From Plectosphaerella cucumerina (Eukaryota > Ascomycota > Sordariomycetes > Glomerellales > Plectosphaerellaceae), in the NCBI GenBank assembly GCA_020746995.1, contig JAGPXD010000001.1, forward strand, positions 5,084,001 to 5,148,000: a stretch of DNA of 64,000 bases, given 5' to 3'. A program made the position numbers and the translations under genes. The notes beneath the pieces were generated by a model, which ran no database searches, was not told where the DNA came from, and saw nothing but the letters and a program-made list of their open reading frames with translations. This document shows, piece after piece, positions 1 to 10,940 of the stretch (position 1 is the stretch's first letter; every line of letters starts with the position of its first letter).

Positions 1-220
1 GATGACCGACTGCTACTTTGAGAAGAAGGATTGGCGACAGTGCGTCGCCGAGGTCAGTTCAAGTCCAGTCCATGGTGGTGCAGTGGCCTGATGGTCGGTG
101 GTTCATTTGTATGGGTGATTGATTGCTGACTGTGGATGTTGAGGGGAGCAGATGGCCGACTTCAAGAAATGCTGGCAGCAGCACGGCAACGACCAGCGGA
201 CGAGCACGAAGGACTCGTAG
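1..220 (+). CDS. COA4: COA4-like twin-CX9C cytochrome c oxidase assembly factor, 3' end
   Basis: Partial gene entering from the left edge. Exon 1 (to 52) reads as the end of a CX9C protein. A 99-nt intron (53-151, GTCAGT...GCAG) is followed by a last exon at 152-220 ending in TAG. Across the junction the cysteines are spaced C-x9-C-x9-C, with a DWRQC core and an FKKCW segment. This matches COA4/CHCHD8, a small mitochondrial intermembrane-space protein needed for cytochrome c oxidase assembly and imported by disulfide relay. The first CX9C half and the start lie outside the window, so the Met codon at 2 is read as internal. Family assignment rests on motif spacing and the DWRQC core; another CX9C paralogue is possible. 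Confidence 0.72.
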
Positions 221-338
221 CACTGCACCTTTGCCGGACACACTCTGTATTATTTTGTACACCATTATTCCCACTCATCAATTGCAGCACAACTTGAAGT
301 CATCGTCACTTCCTGTTCCCTAAGCTCCGTCTGTCTGC

Positions 339-346
339 TCACGTGA
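339..346. promoter_or_regulatory. TCACGTGA palindrome upstream of MGM101
   Basis: A perfect 8-bp TCACGTGA palindrome lies about 145 bp before the MGM101 start codon, in the 271-bp gap after the COA4-like gene. This is the core bound by Cbf1/bHLH factors in fungi. The match is exact; its function is inferred from position only. Confidence 0.3.
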
Positions 347-491
347 CGCCGTGTCTCGTGGCCCAAGCTCCCGAATTTTTCGTGTCGGTTGGTCTCAAAC
401 CGCGCCGTCACCACCTAGACGATTCGAGTCGTCTTCGTCACCAACGACCACCACTGCACCTCCTCCACCACCACCGTCGCGGCCGCCCATC

Positions 492-1990
492 ATGGCCGCC
501 CGCTCCTTCGCCAGGCCTCTCGTTGGTGCCTCAAGGAGGGCCTCCTTCTCCTCATCCCCCGCCCCTCGCGCCTGGGCCAGCACAAGCACATCCTCCTGGT
601 CCAGGCCCTCTGTCATCCCGCCCAAGCCCACGCCGGTCGCAAAGACACAGGCTGCCAGCAAGCCGGCACACTACAAGGCCCCGACTCCGGTCAAGGCATA
701 CGTCAAGCCACCCGTCAAGGAACCTGTCAAAGCACCCGTCGAAGCATCGCCGCCCAAAGAGCCCGTCGCAGCCGTCGAAGCAGCCAGCGAAGCTCCCGCC
801 GAAATAACCAGCGGAGCTCCCGCCGAAGCACCGCTAGCCGAAGCGACCAGCAGTTCGCCCGCAGAGGCACCGCCAGCAACGTCCAGCGATACCCCCGTCG
901 AATCGCCGACTGCAGCAGCACCAACAGAGAAGGCAGCAGTGCCGGTATCAACACCAGCTGAGCCGAAAAAGTCCGCAGCAGCACCACCACCAGCAGCTAA
1001 ACCGGCCAATTCCTTCGACGAAGTAATGCGGACGGCCATCCCGGACAAGAAAGTCGTCAAGACATGGTCCAGCAACGGATCCTCTCTCGACAGCAACAAA
1101 ACATATCCCTCCAACTCCAACACTACAAGAAAATACCCTTCCAACAACAAAACATCCCCGGCGACAACGCCCGCCGCACCCGCACCCGCACCCGCCTCGA
1201 AACCCCCGGCCCTCGCCCCCGCCCCGGCCCCGGCACCTGCCGCCGAGCTCCACGACCCCTCCGCCTACGCCTCGATGCCGCCAGAAGCCCCCCCGGCACT
1301 CGACTTTCGCACAGCGCCCCCCCCGACACGGAAAGAAATCGAAATCGCCCAGGCCCTTGCCGCTGCCGCCGCTCCCCCGAAACCCCAACACGACCAACCC
1401 CGGCCCCAGCACGAGATCGACTGGGTGCGCTCCTTCCACGGCATCAGCGAGCAGCCCTTCTCCGAGCGCGCCGCCTACATCCTCTCCAGCCCCCTCAACG
1501 TCGCCGACATCGAGGTCAAGCCCGACGGCATCGTCTACCTCCCCGAGATCAAGTACCGCCGCATCCTCAACGCCGCCTTTGGCCCCGGCGGCTGGGCCAT
1601 GGTGCCCCGCGGCGACCCCATCGTCCGCGAGCGCATCGTCACCCGCGAGTACGCCCTCATCATTGGCGGACGGTATGCTCTCTCCTTCCTTCCTCGGGGC
1701 TCCCCTTACTGACATTCCCCCGCAGCTTCATCGCCCAGGCCCAGGGCGAGAGCACTTTCTTCAGCGCAGAGTCCATCCCCGCCTCCGTCGAGGCCTGCAA
1801 GTCCAACGCCCTCATGCGCTGCTCCAAGGACATCGGCATCGCCTCGGAGCTGTGGGACCCCGTCTTCATCCGCGCCTTCCGCAAGAAGTACGCCGAGCAG
1901 ATCTGGTGCGAGCATGTCGTCAACAAGACCAAGAGGCTGCTCTGGACAAAGATTGGCGTGCCCGTCGGCTATCCCTTCAAAAAGGCATGA
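492..1990 (+). CDS. MGM101: MGM101, mitochondrial genome maintenance recombination protein
   Basis: Two exons (492-1672, 1726-1990) around a 53-nt intron with GTATGC donor and CGCAG acceptor; 481 aa. The C-terminal ~170 residues, from WVRSFHGIS near residue 309 through ELWDPVFIRAF to the end, match MGM101. That is a Rad52-like single-strand DNA annealing protein of mitochondrial nucleoids, needed to repair and keep mtDNA. The start at 492 gives an Arg/Ser/Ala-rich amphipathic N-terminus that suits a mitochondrial presequence; the frame is open upstream to 351. Residues ~40-310 are Ala/Pro/Ser-rich low-complexity sequence, so the protein is much longer than the ~270-aa yeast enzyme. The intron falls inside the conserved core, right after the IIGGR segment. 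Confidence 0.93.
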
Positions 1991-2492
1991 GTATCCCCTC
2001 AGCTAGGGAGTGTATTATAGAAGAAAAGGGGGAGGCACCCCTTGCCTCGTATAGAGAGAGGCGCGTAGACGCTGCTGCGCCGCAGCCGCTTGTAAGTTAG
2101 GGAACCGTCGCATGAAGTCGCCACAGCGCGCACCACAGACACAGAGCGCACTACAGACACAGAGCGCACTACAGACACAGAGCGCACTACAGACACAGAG
2201 CGCATCACAGACATACAACACATGTACACTAGAAACAGCTAGGCATGGATCGATGTTGAATCTCATACCTGTCAGACACAAAAGCCGCGGCAGAATCTAT
2301 CGTGTCCGTCCGTTGTGAGGGGAAATGGCGTGTGGAAACGCCGTTCTAGACAAGAGTCGCAGCACAGCCCCGTTTCCTCTTCCGCTGGCTGGCCGTGACT
2401 ACCAGAACCTGGGACCTGATAACGCCCGGGGAAATCAAATAGCGCCGATCCTTGTAAGCAAAGCAAAACACCAAGCCGCGTCGCTCAATCGT
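1991..2492. other. Convergent intergenic region, MGM101 / YOP1-like
   Basis: 502 bp between the MGM101 stop and the stop of the minus-strand YOP1-like gene. It should hold both 3' UTRs. The only structure I see is the 18-bp tandem repeat at 2133-2204. Small frames reading through the repeat are periodicity artefacts. Confidence 0.6.
2133..2204. repeat. 18-bp minisatellite, four copies
   Basis: Four consecutive copies of an 18-bp unit, ctacagacacagagcgca. The first copy differs at one base (cca for cta) and the other three are identical. A decayed fragment continues to about 2215. It lies ~140 bp beyond the MGM101 stop, probably in the 3' UTR. Near-identity of the copies points to recent expansion. 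Confidence 0.9.
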
Positions 2493-3729
2493 TTACAGAT
2501 CCCGGCCAGAGCTGGCACCGCGATCATGCTCCGTGGGCGTAGCGCCGCCCCATCCCCATGGCATCCACGAGCCCCCCGGCGGAGCGGGACCACCTCCGGG
2601 TGCAGTCCTCCGCCTCGCGCCCGTCTCGTCCTCAGCACCGCTCTCAGCATCGATCTTCTCAAACTCGCTCTCGCTGCGGTTGCGGTTCCAGTCTCCAAAG
2701 CCGAATCCCGTGCTCGAGGGCCGTCGGCTCGAAGGTCTCTGCGTAGGCTCCTCACCAAGATGACTGCTGCTGCTTCCAGCGCCGTCGAGCGTCCAGCTGG
2801 CGGCGCGGGGGTAGGATTCCGCGTTCTGGCTGCGAAGAGTCTCCTCGCGCTGAAGGGCCTGGGCCTCGCGGTCGAGCGCGCCGAGCACGACGTTGAGGCG
2901 CTCGCGCTGGGCGGCGATGAAGCTCATCTTCTCCGTGGTGCCCGTAAGGTTCGAGGGGATGAGGGCCGAGAAGCCGCCGGCGCCGCTGGTACCGGAAGCC
3001 GAGGCGTCGCGAGTGCCCGAGCCGGCGGCCGCGGCGGCCGATACTGCGCCGGCCAGGAGGCTGAAGAAGTCGCCGCCGCCGCTGCCGTTGGCGGAGTTGG
3101 CGCCGGCTGTCCAGCGGGCTGCGGGGACGCTAAACCGCGCGAGCAGGGACTGGGTGTAGCCTTGAGAGGCGGCCGAGGCGGGGGGATGCTCTGGCTCGGG
3201 CGCGGAGGGGGGAAACCCGAGCATGACCTTGACTGCTTCTATGGCCTGCTTGAGGTACTGTATGCCGGTTGCCTTGAGGCGCTCGTGGGCGTCGGCGATG
3301 AACTTCTCGATCTGGGTCTCGTTCTGTTCGAGGAAGGGGTGGACGTGGGTCTCGTAGAGGAAGCGGGCGCCCTGGGTCTGGGGGAGGACGAGGTAGAGGA
3401 TGAAGAGGAGGCGGATGTAGGAGTAGAAGGGGATGCTGTAGGGGGGCAAGGGGTCAGCGAAAGGGGAAGAGGAGAGAGAGAGGTGGTGGTGGACGTACAG
3501 GAAGGTGATCCAGTCAACCCACGACTCGACGAGGAGGCCGCAGCCAAAGACGACCCAGTACATGAGCCATGGTGTCAGTTGCGCGGGGTCTGAGGTCTTG
3601 AGGGCCTTGTAGGAGGCGAAGATGGGGAAGAGGAAGGACGCGATCGAGCTGGAGAAGTTAATATAAGCGGCAGAGCGACGAGGCGCATTCGACGACATAC
3701 CTGAGGAGGTGGGCGAAGATGTCGAACAT
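2493..3729 (-). CDS. YOP1/REEP (TB2/DP1/HVA22) family ER membrane-shaping protein
   Basis: Three exons: 3701-3729, 3499-3648 and 2493-3435, giving 373 aa. Introns of 52 nt (3649-3700) and 63 nt (3436-3498) have GTATGT and GTACGT donors. The spliced N-terminus starts MFDIFAHLLSSIASFLFP and contains the TB2/DP1 block: FASYKAL, then paired hydrophobic hairpins through LMYWVVFGCG and WVDWITFLIPFYSYIRL, then LVLPQTQGARFLYE. These proteins bend ER tubules with wedge-like hairpins. The domain ends near residue 125. The remaining ~230 residues are a Ser/Gly/Pro-rich, probably disordered cytosolic tail with an SGGGDFFSLL stretch and acidic patches, far longer than in the ~180-aa yeast Yop1. It may be the fungal REEP-like paralogue and not YOP1 itself. 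Confidence 0.88.
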
Positions 3730-4667
3730 GGCGGCGGTGAGTTGCGTCTGCTCGTTGCGGGAAGGGTTGTAGGGGAGACGATTGGAAGGTGCGCCGTGGA
3801 AGGCAGGGTCGAGGTTGGTCGAGGGAAGAAGATGATGGAGGTGGTGATGTCTTGAGGAAGATGTTCGGCCCAGCCGCACGCGTCCGGCGGAAGGTCACTG
3901 CCTAGGTCAGGTGTGGTAGGAAGGATAAGGTAAGAAAGGTAAGCGTAGGATGGATGATGGGATGGTCGAAGGCAACATGAACGCGACGGCTCTCGGCTCG
4001 GGTGCCAATGGTGGGGGTTTGTCGCAGAGCTCGACAGGGGGGTGAGAGGCGGGGAGGGGAGGCTCGGGTTGAGTCGTAATCTGCCCGCTGAATGCGATTC
4101 AACCTGGGGGGCCCGGAGGCTGCAAGGCAACAAAGTCAAACGGCACGCCCGGCTGTGGAATTGAAGCCGGCACTCTGGATATGTACTTGTACCTGTACCT
4201 CTCGGGTCCCTGCCGATATGGTGCAGCTATTTGTACATCGCCAGGAACCTCGTAGGGCGAAAGGCGGTCGGGGGACCCAGCGCCCCATCACGCGGACACC
4301 GCGCATTGCCAGCGGGCTGGTCGGGTGAGCTCCAGCGGGGAAGGCCGCTGTACGGGTCAACCCTGGGGGCTCACCTGCCGGGGGGAAGGACCCGCCAGGC
4401 TGTTTCGGGTTAGGAGGGGTCTTAGTGACCGCTGCAGGGACTGCGACACCCCACGTCATCGACCGGGGGGGGTTCGGATAGGCGCGGATCATCGGACGGC
4501 GGGAGGGAAGTGCTTGCGCTCGATATGGTTTGAGTCGTGACACCGCCGGTTTGTGCGAGGATGAGAACACGGGGTGAGATATCAATGTGGCCAGAAGTCG
4601 GAATTCTCTCTAGGTTGCACGCCTCCCGAGGCTATTAGTACCGTGTCCTCAAATCGTACACTCTGGC
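3730..4667. other. Intergenic region upstream of the YOP1-like gene
   Basis: 938 bp between the start of the YOP1-like gene and the stop of the GH13 gene, both minus strand. It should hold the YOP1-like promoter and the GH13 3' UTR. Frames of up to 149 codons here have no recognisable domain and look like GC-rich noise. No repeat or RNA gene was seen. Confidence 0.5.
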
Positions 4668-6750
4668 TTATTTGGACGCTCCTGCTTCGACGATGACTAC
4701 CCCCTCGAAAGGTCGGAGAACAACCGCCTGGCCATTAACCTTTACCTCCGAATCTCCATGCGTCGACATGACCAGGCGCCCTCGGGACAGCACCTCCTTC
4801 TGCGTCTCCGGCACAGCCCACGACCGCTCCTCATCCGCAAAGTTCAGCACCACCAGCGCCTTCTCCCCGCTGCCCTCGTCCGCGCGGGCACAGGCAAAGA
4901 TCGACGTGTCCTCTGCGTCGAACATCTCGAAGGATCCGTAAACCAGAGACCGCTTCGCGTCCTTGCGCGCCGCCAGGCAGCTGCGCCAGTACTGGAGCAC
5001 GCTGGCCGGGTCATCCTGCTGCTGCGCGGCGTTGATGTCTCCGTAGTTGTCGTTGACGCGCATCCAGGGCGTACCGGTCGTGAAGCCCGCATGAGGCGAG
5101 GTGTCCCACTGTCGTACCCAGTCAGTCCTGTTCCCGCTTTGCGGAGGGGGGGTTCTTACCTGCACCGGCGACCGGGCGTGGTCTCGCGCCTTGAGCCGGA
5201 TCTCAGTCCACAGCTCCTCCAGGGCCTTCTCATCATCACCAATAGCCTCTACCGCCCTGTCAAAAGTTAGCTAGAAGCCCTAACTCCCCCTGGGGCACAC
5301 TCACTCCTTGTACAGGTTCTGCGTCTCAATATCCTTGTACTCCTCGATACCCCATGACCGCGGCAGGTTCGCCATGCCGAGCTCCTGGCCCTGGTACACG
5401 AACAACGTCCCGCCGAGGGAGCAAAGACACGTCGCGAGCAGCTTGGCCGCCGCCACGCGGTGCTCGGGCCGGTGGTGCGTAAACCGCGAGACAGACCTTG
5501 CCTGGTCGTGATTCTCCATGAACACGGAGTTCCAGCCGCCCACACGCAGCGCAAAGAGCTGCCACTTTGCAATAATACCCTTCAGTACTGGGAGTGTCCA
5601 CGGTTGTCGCGAGAACTTGCCGCCGGGACCAATGTCCATGTCGACGCTGCCATGTCGTCAGTAAATCAGCCAGTCCTCAAGGCAAAGGGGACGTTACATG
5701 TCAAACTGGAAGATCGTGTGCAGCTCCTTCCGGTCCGCCGCCACGACCTTGGCCACCTGGTCCTCCTCCTTGACGCCCGGCATCTCACCCACGCTGAATG
5801 CGCCGTACCGGTCCAGCAGCGCCCGCAGCCCGCGGAGGTGCCCGTGCAGCCGCGGCCCGTTGCACACGAGGCTCAAGGCGTCCTGCCATGGCTCGCCCGG
5901 CCGCGTGATCGGCGCGTCAGGCAGCCCTGGCTCTTTGGAGATGAGGTTGATGACGTCCATGCGGAACCCGTCGGCGCCCTTGTCGAGCCAGAAGGACATG
6001 ACGTCGTGGACCTCGCGCACAACGGCTGGGTTCTCCCAGTTGAGGTCTGGCTGCTCGGGCGCGAAGAGGTGGAGGTAGTATTCGCCGGTGGACTCATCGA
6101 ATGTCCACGCACTACCTGTAAAGGGGTCAACGGGGCGTCGTTTCTGGACTTCAAGGGGCCATACCTCCGAAAGCTGCGCGCCAGTTGTTGGGGGGCTGCC
6201 TCTCGCCGGCATCGGTGAACCGGGGCTTGCGCCAGATGTACCAGTCGCGATGAGGGCTGTCAAGCGAGGAGCGTGAGCTCTTGAACCACTCGTGCTGTCT
6301 TTCATCAGCCGTGGCCATGCGAGTCTTGAGGAGTTGCTGTTACCTGGTCGGAGGTGTGGTTGACCACCAGGTCCAGCACACACTTCATCCCTCGCTCATG
6401 AAGCCCAGCAATGAGATCGTCGACGTCTCGGACAGTCCCATAGGGAGGATGGATGTCGCGATAGTCGGAAATGTCGTATCCCATGTCGACCTGCGGCGAT
6501 TTGAAGACTGCCTCTTGTCAAGAGTCGAGCGAATTTGCTGGGACAAGATGGGCTCACTTGGACACAGCCACACTGCATCAACACCAACATCCTTCAGGTA
6601 ATCGAGCTTGTCGATGATGCCACGGATGTCACCCCAACCATCGCCGTTGCTGTCCTTAAAGGAGGCCGGGTAAATCTGGTAAATGGACGCCTCCTTCCAC
6701 CAGCAGTGCTCAGGAGCGCCCTTGGATTGCTTCACCACGGTGACTGTCAT
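4668..6750 (-). CDS. GH13 alpha-glucosidase, isomaltase/oligo-1,6-glucosidase type
   Basis: Seven exons: 6558-6750, 6344-6507, 6165-6294, 5698-6115, 5305-5646, 5160-5256 and 4668-5108, joined by six introns of 48-51 nt; 594 aa, usual for fungal maltases. The start gives the GH13 opening WWKEASIYQIYPASF. Conserved region 1 is DLVVNHTSDQHEWF. The nucleophile is Asp216 in GFRMDVIN, the acid/base Glu273 in SVGEMPG, and the third carboxylate Asp349 in MENHDQAR. There is no signal peptide, so it should act in the cytosol on imported di- or oligosaccharides. The residue after the nucleophile is Val217. In yeast enzymes Val here goes with isomaltose (alpha-1,6) use and Thr with maltose use, so I favour isomaltase-like specificity. 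An MCT-type transporter lies just upstream in the same direction. Confidence 0.93.
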
Positions 6751-7117
6751 TGTGCCTACGTAAGCAGCAGAAGAACGATGCCGTATGTGTCAGTACCCCT
6801 TTCTAAGCCAGTTCCCCCGGCTGTCTTATACTGAGGCACGGATGGGGAACATCTCGACCTTTGTGGGGTAAATGTGGGTGAGAGCGAGAATTCCAGCGAA
6901 ATGTCCCTCCACGGCTATTGGCTCCTAAGCCGCGTCTTACACTTCTCGGACCGATAAGCATCGCGAAGATCCCTGAATATCCCCTGAACGACCTGGATCA
7001 CGTCAGCGCAATGAGTAAATGGATGGTGTGTGACGCTGACGTCTCGATAAAGGGGGAAGGTATAGCCCGATGCATTTATCTATGGTGGTTGTACGTATTC
7101 AACTTCTTCGTATGTGT
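6751..7117 (-). promoter_or_regulatory. Promoter region of the GH13 alpha-glucosidase
   Basis: 367 bp between the GH13 start codon and the stop of the MFS gene upstream. A CCAAT box on the coding (minus) strand sits at 6917-6921, about 165 bp before the start. A GTGGGG hexamer at 6863-6868 fits the SYGGRG core bound by the carbon-catabolite repressor CreA. That would suit a glycosidase, but the motif is short and common. Confidence 0.35.
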
Positions 7118-8940
7118 TCAAACATGCTCGAGGGAAAAGAAGCCTCTCATGATGATCTTGCCAGTGCTAGTCTTCGTACTGGCCTTGGTGGTGCTCCGAT
7201 GCAGACCGTTGCCGTTGTGCTCTGATGACTGCTCGGCACCTGTGAGATTGGCCTTTTCCAATTCCCTCAACTTCCAGATGCGCAGAAGCCAAACTGTGCC
7301 ATTGTCAGGACGAAGTTCGCCAAACGGGGGCATAGTATGGACCTACTGCAAATAAATGATAGCAAATACATGAAGCCTGTCAGGAGCTGGACGCCCAAGT
7401 ACCCATCGCGTCCTGGCTGCTTGATTACTTGGGCTATGGGCTGGGCAAATGTCGCGGGCAGGACCAGGATAAGCCAGAAGATGGAAAGGGCTAGTAGGTC
7501 AGCAAATAATCCAGCTATCGAGTGTCGGAAGACTCACCTGAAGGCAAATATTTGATGCCGACAATCTCAGCGCCCACAGGAGCCACAGTAGGCCATAGGC
7601 TCCCGGCAAAGGCTCCGAAGAGGGCGTACACGATCAGACCAGCAAAGTGTTGCCCGGCAAGAATCCAAATCAGGAGACTGGATACTCCAGCGATGAGGGT
7701 TGAGATGCCGCAAACGTTGATCCTTCCCCACCTGTCGCTCGCGAGGCCGATGAGGGGGCGACCTATGCCCTGAGACACTGCGAAATATTAGCCAGAGCCA
7801 CAGCTAGGCGCTTGGGCGAGAGGCACCCACAGTTCAACATGGCGGCGGCGATGGAGCCTTGGGAAGCCGAGAAGCCCACGTTGGCACCGTAATCCGGCAG
7901 CGAGAAGATGACAATGACGTAGGCGAATAAACTGAAGAACCCCCAGCCCATGAACAGGAAGAACTCGAGACGGCGGAAGAGATCCCAGCTAAAGGCCGAT
8001 AGAACGGAGCCGATGGCCTTGTTGCGGTCACGCATGAGCAGGCAGCACACGCCGTTGACGAAGAAGCTGAGAATTGCCAGGATGCGGAAAGCCCAAGCTA
8101 GACTGATATTCTCGATGATGGCGTTCGTGGCCAGGGAGTAGATGAGGCCGCCGAGGCCACTACCGGCGGTAGACAGGGAATTTGCAAAGGAGCGGCGGCG
8201 GTGGAACCACTGGGCCACGACGCCGACGGTTGAGTTGAAGGCCAGACCCATACCGACGCCGAAGGCGATACCCTGGCTCAGGAGGAGGTGCCATATGCGA
8301 GTGCTGAAAGAGGCAGCAATGAGGGCGGCGGCTTGGATGACGACACCGCTGCCAAAGGTCAGGCGCGTGCCGAACTTGCGGATGAGGATTGTGACGATGG
8401 GTGAGACGAGGAGGGCTGGGAATGTTAGTGGTGTTTGGGGCATCGGAAGGGAGGTAGTCACCGATGGAGAAGGAGAGGCCGCCGACAAAAGCAAAGGTAA
8501 TGTCGCTAGCGCCGTCGAATTCACCGGAGTTGATGTAGTAGGCGAGGAATACGGCGTAGGACTGGGTGACTGTTAGTGGCAGTGGTGAGAGGATGGTCCA
8601 GGGCGTTTGACTCACTGAGTTGAGACCCCATGTATGAGCGTTGGTAAGGAAGACGCAGAGCACGACAACCCTAGAGTAAGACGCCTGTCATCAGCCTCCT
8701 GTACCAAGGTAGCACAAGCGTTGGTGCCACTCACCATCCGTAGCCGCCCTCCTTGAACTCTGCCTTCTCCGCGACGTCAGTCGTCCCAGGTGAGTCGTCT
8801 ATCGTCGTCTCGCCCTTTTCGGCGGCCGGTCCCGGCACGTCTCCGTCAGCGGGCCGCGCGAGGAGGCCGTCATCCCCGCGCCGGCTGTTGGTGTCATGTC
8901 GGGTAGAGTCGTCCGTCATTGGCGCGTTCCGCATCACCAT
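7118..8940 (-). CDS. MFS transporter, monocarboxylate (SLC16/MCT-like) family
   Basis: Seven exons: 8735-8940, 8616-8670, 8462-8561, 7831-8415, 7538-7777, 7347-7490 and 7118-7293; introns 46-64 nt; 501 aa. A ~65-residue charged cytosolic N-terminus leads into EGGYGWVVV, the [DE]G[GS][FY]GW signature of the monocarboxylate transporter family at the first membrane helix. About twelve hydrophobic helices follow, with a charged loop after helix 6 (LLMRDRNKAIG) and an SDRWGRI loop between helices 8 and 9. The last intron is inferred: reading through it gives an unlikely tail, while splicing gives WLLRIWKLRELEK after the last helix, as in fungal MCTs. Fungal members carry carboxylates, riboflavin or unknown solutes; the substrate cannot be read here. 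Confidence 0.9.
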
Positions 8941-10940
8941 GAGGCTCTTGAGGGAGATGTCGGCGTCGGCGTGGTGATGGAGATGGACAGACCCGAGAGA
9001 AGGTCATGCCCGGGGGCCATTATTCTGCCCCTAACTCCACATGGAGATTTGCAGTGTCCGGGGCAAACGACGTGGATCTTCCGTCCGCTTGTAGTTTCGC
9101 GATCCACCCGCGCCCTTTGCCGTGGTCTGCATCGGCCCGGGAATGGGCTCGGAGTTGAGGATTATGTAATACCCGATTGGAGAAACGCCGGGAATAAGGT
9201 GGGGGCTGGAACTGTTAGTGCTTCCGGTCTCCCCAGATCGCATGGTCCGTGCACCGTGGCTTCTCAATTGGCCCGTGCTCCCAGGCAGCGGAGTTGTTCC
9301 GCTGCAAGTTGGCGGTTGGCACTTTCAATTCCATTCGGACGCCTCCCACTGGACCGCTTCTCACAGGCATCATGTATCCTGCAGCTCCCCGAGCAGTGAG
9401 CACCCTCCATCATGCAGCCGTGCCCTGCCGTCACACGGAACTTGCCATGAGGGCAGAAGCAAGCAATCAGAAATCAAGCATCGCAGAAAGGGCCGGCCCC
9501 CAATCTCCCCTGGAAAAGGACGCACACACCACCCGCAATCGCTCCAGCGAATCCATCGCCAGACCATCGCCTTGTCCTCTTCGACAGGTCAGCACTAGAA
9601 GCTAGAAGCTGTCGTGCCCTCTCAGCCTTCATCCGCCTTGGTTGACATTCTGCGCCAGGCCTCCACGGGGGTGCCCTCCCGCTGACAGTTACAAAACCTC
9701 TCACGACCTATCACGCTCGCAATGACGGCCGTCGCCCGAAGCCCACCAGGCCCGACACGGCAACAGGGCGGGCACGCGTGATGGACGCCCGCGGGATGCG
9801 TCAGGCACAAGCAAACCCACGGAGCCACGACCCATCATGGCCTGACGACGGGACGAGGGCGAGAGGCCACCGCCTGCCGCGCCTCCACCCCGCAGCCGCA
9901 GGATGGACGGCAGGATTGCAAAATGCCATGCCCATGCCATGGGCCAGCTCGCCAGCTTCCTCCAGCGAATCACCGACCAGCGTCCCTCATCTCTAAGCGC
10001 CGGCACACGACGGGAGGTCGCGTCTATGCAGCCACCTCGTGCGGATAAACACCGACGACTTGCCTGGACACGTCCCATTGGCCGCAAACGGGGGGAGATG
10101 CCTGGGGAAGGGCCGTCTGCTGTCCGCTGGCTTCCCTTTTGGCCCCCTCTGCTGCAGATCTCTTGGCTAAACACCCAGGCCGATCCAGATACTCGGGTCA
10201 CGGAATGGAGACGCACACACAAGAGATACGCCCGTTCGTCACGAACCCTGGCCTTCCCCTCTCCCGTCCACCTCTCGGACGAGTTGGCGACTGGCCCGTC
10301 CGCCTCCGCCCTGCCTCCTCCACTCCAGCCATCCGAGATTCGCGGGCCATGGCTGGCCGGCCTCCCCCCCTCTTCCTCACCCATCAACCCTCCCGCGTCC
10401 CCTGTCTTCAAGGCTTCACGGGTGTGGCTGCCGGGGCCGTCTCTCATCGATGCAGCTCGAGTCATGCGACTCGCCCGTTGGTGCCGTCCCGGTGTGGCAT
10501 CCAGTGTGGCATCTCTGGCCGTTCTTCCTGCCCAAACAGGAACCCTCTCGTGCTCGAACACGACCAGCACGCCAACCGTTGGTTGCGGCCGATGAGGCAT
10601 GTTGGTGCACCTCGACGCATCGCGGTGGGGGGAGACCCCGTCGACGATGCTACCCAAACCTGCCAGGCCTGCTTTGCTCATGCGAGGGCCCGGACAGGCT
10701 GCAGGCAGGTTGGCGAACACCATCTATCTCCCCTTCTTCACCGTCCGTCCCTCCGCCAGAGCCGTTGGCATGCCGGCAACTGCAACGCCTCTCGGCTCGC
10801 ACAAGTGTGACCACCAACAGACCGGTGTATATATGCCACCATCTCACAGCCCGTCCCTTTGGCAAGAAGACCACCCTTCTTCCTTTCCCCCCTTCCACGG
10901 TTGCTGCCCTTGTTGATGCCATCTCCTCAGGCCGCCTGTC
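8941..10940. other. Long intergenic region, MCT-like / RTA1-like (divergent promoters)
   Basis: 2.0 kb between the minus-strand MFS start and the plus-strand RTA1-like start. Both genes are transcribed away from it. Long frames (up to 340 codons on the minus strand, 230 on the plus) are Pro/Arg/Ser-rich with no domain or membrane pattern, so I do not call them. A TATATA run lies at 10828-10834. No transposon, tRNA or strong repeat was seen. Confidence 0.5.
10828..10834 (+). promoter_or_regulatory. TATA-like element before the RTA1-like gene
   Basis: TATATAT, about 107 bp upstream of the start codon at 10941, in otherwise GC-rich sequence. Position and composition fit a TATA box; a CT-rich stretch follows it. 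Confidence 0.45.

Noticed and set aside
4136..4585. 149-codon minus frame
   Set aside because: Pro/Arg-rich, between two minus-strand genes, without any domain; more likely promoter DNA.
9701..10723. 340-codon minus frame (and a 230-codon plus frame) in the 8.9-10.9 kb gap
   Set aside because: Low-complexity Arg/Pro/Ser/Gly composition, overlapping frames on both strands, no domain or splice logic.
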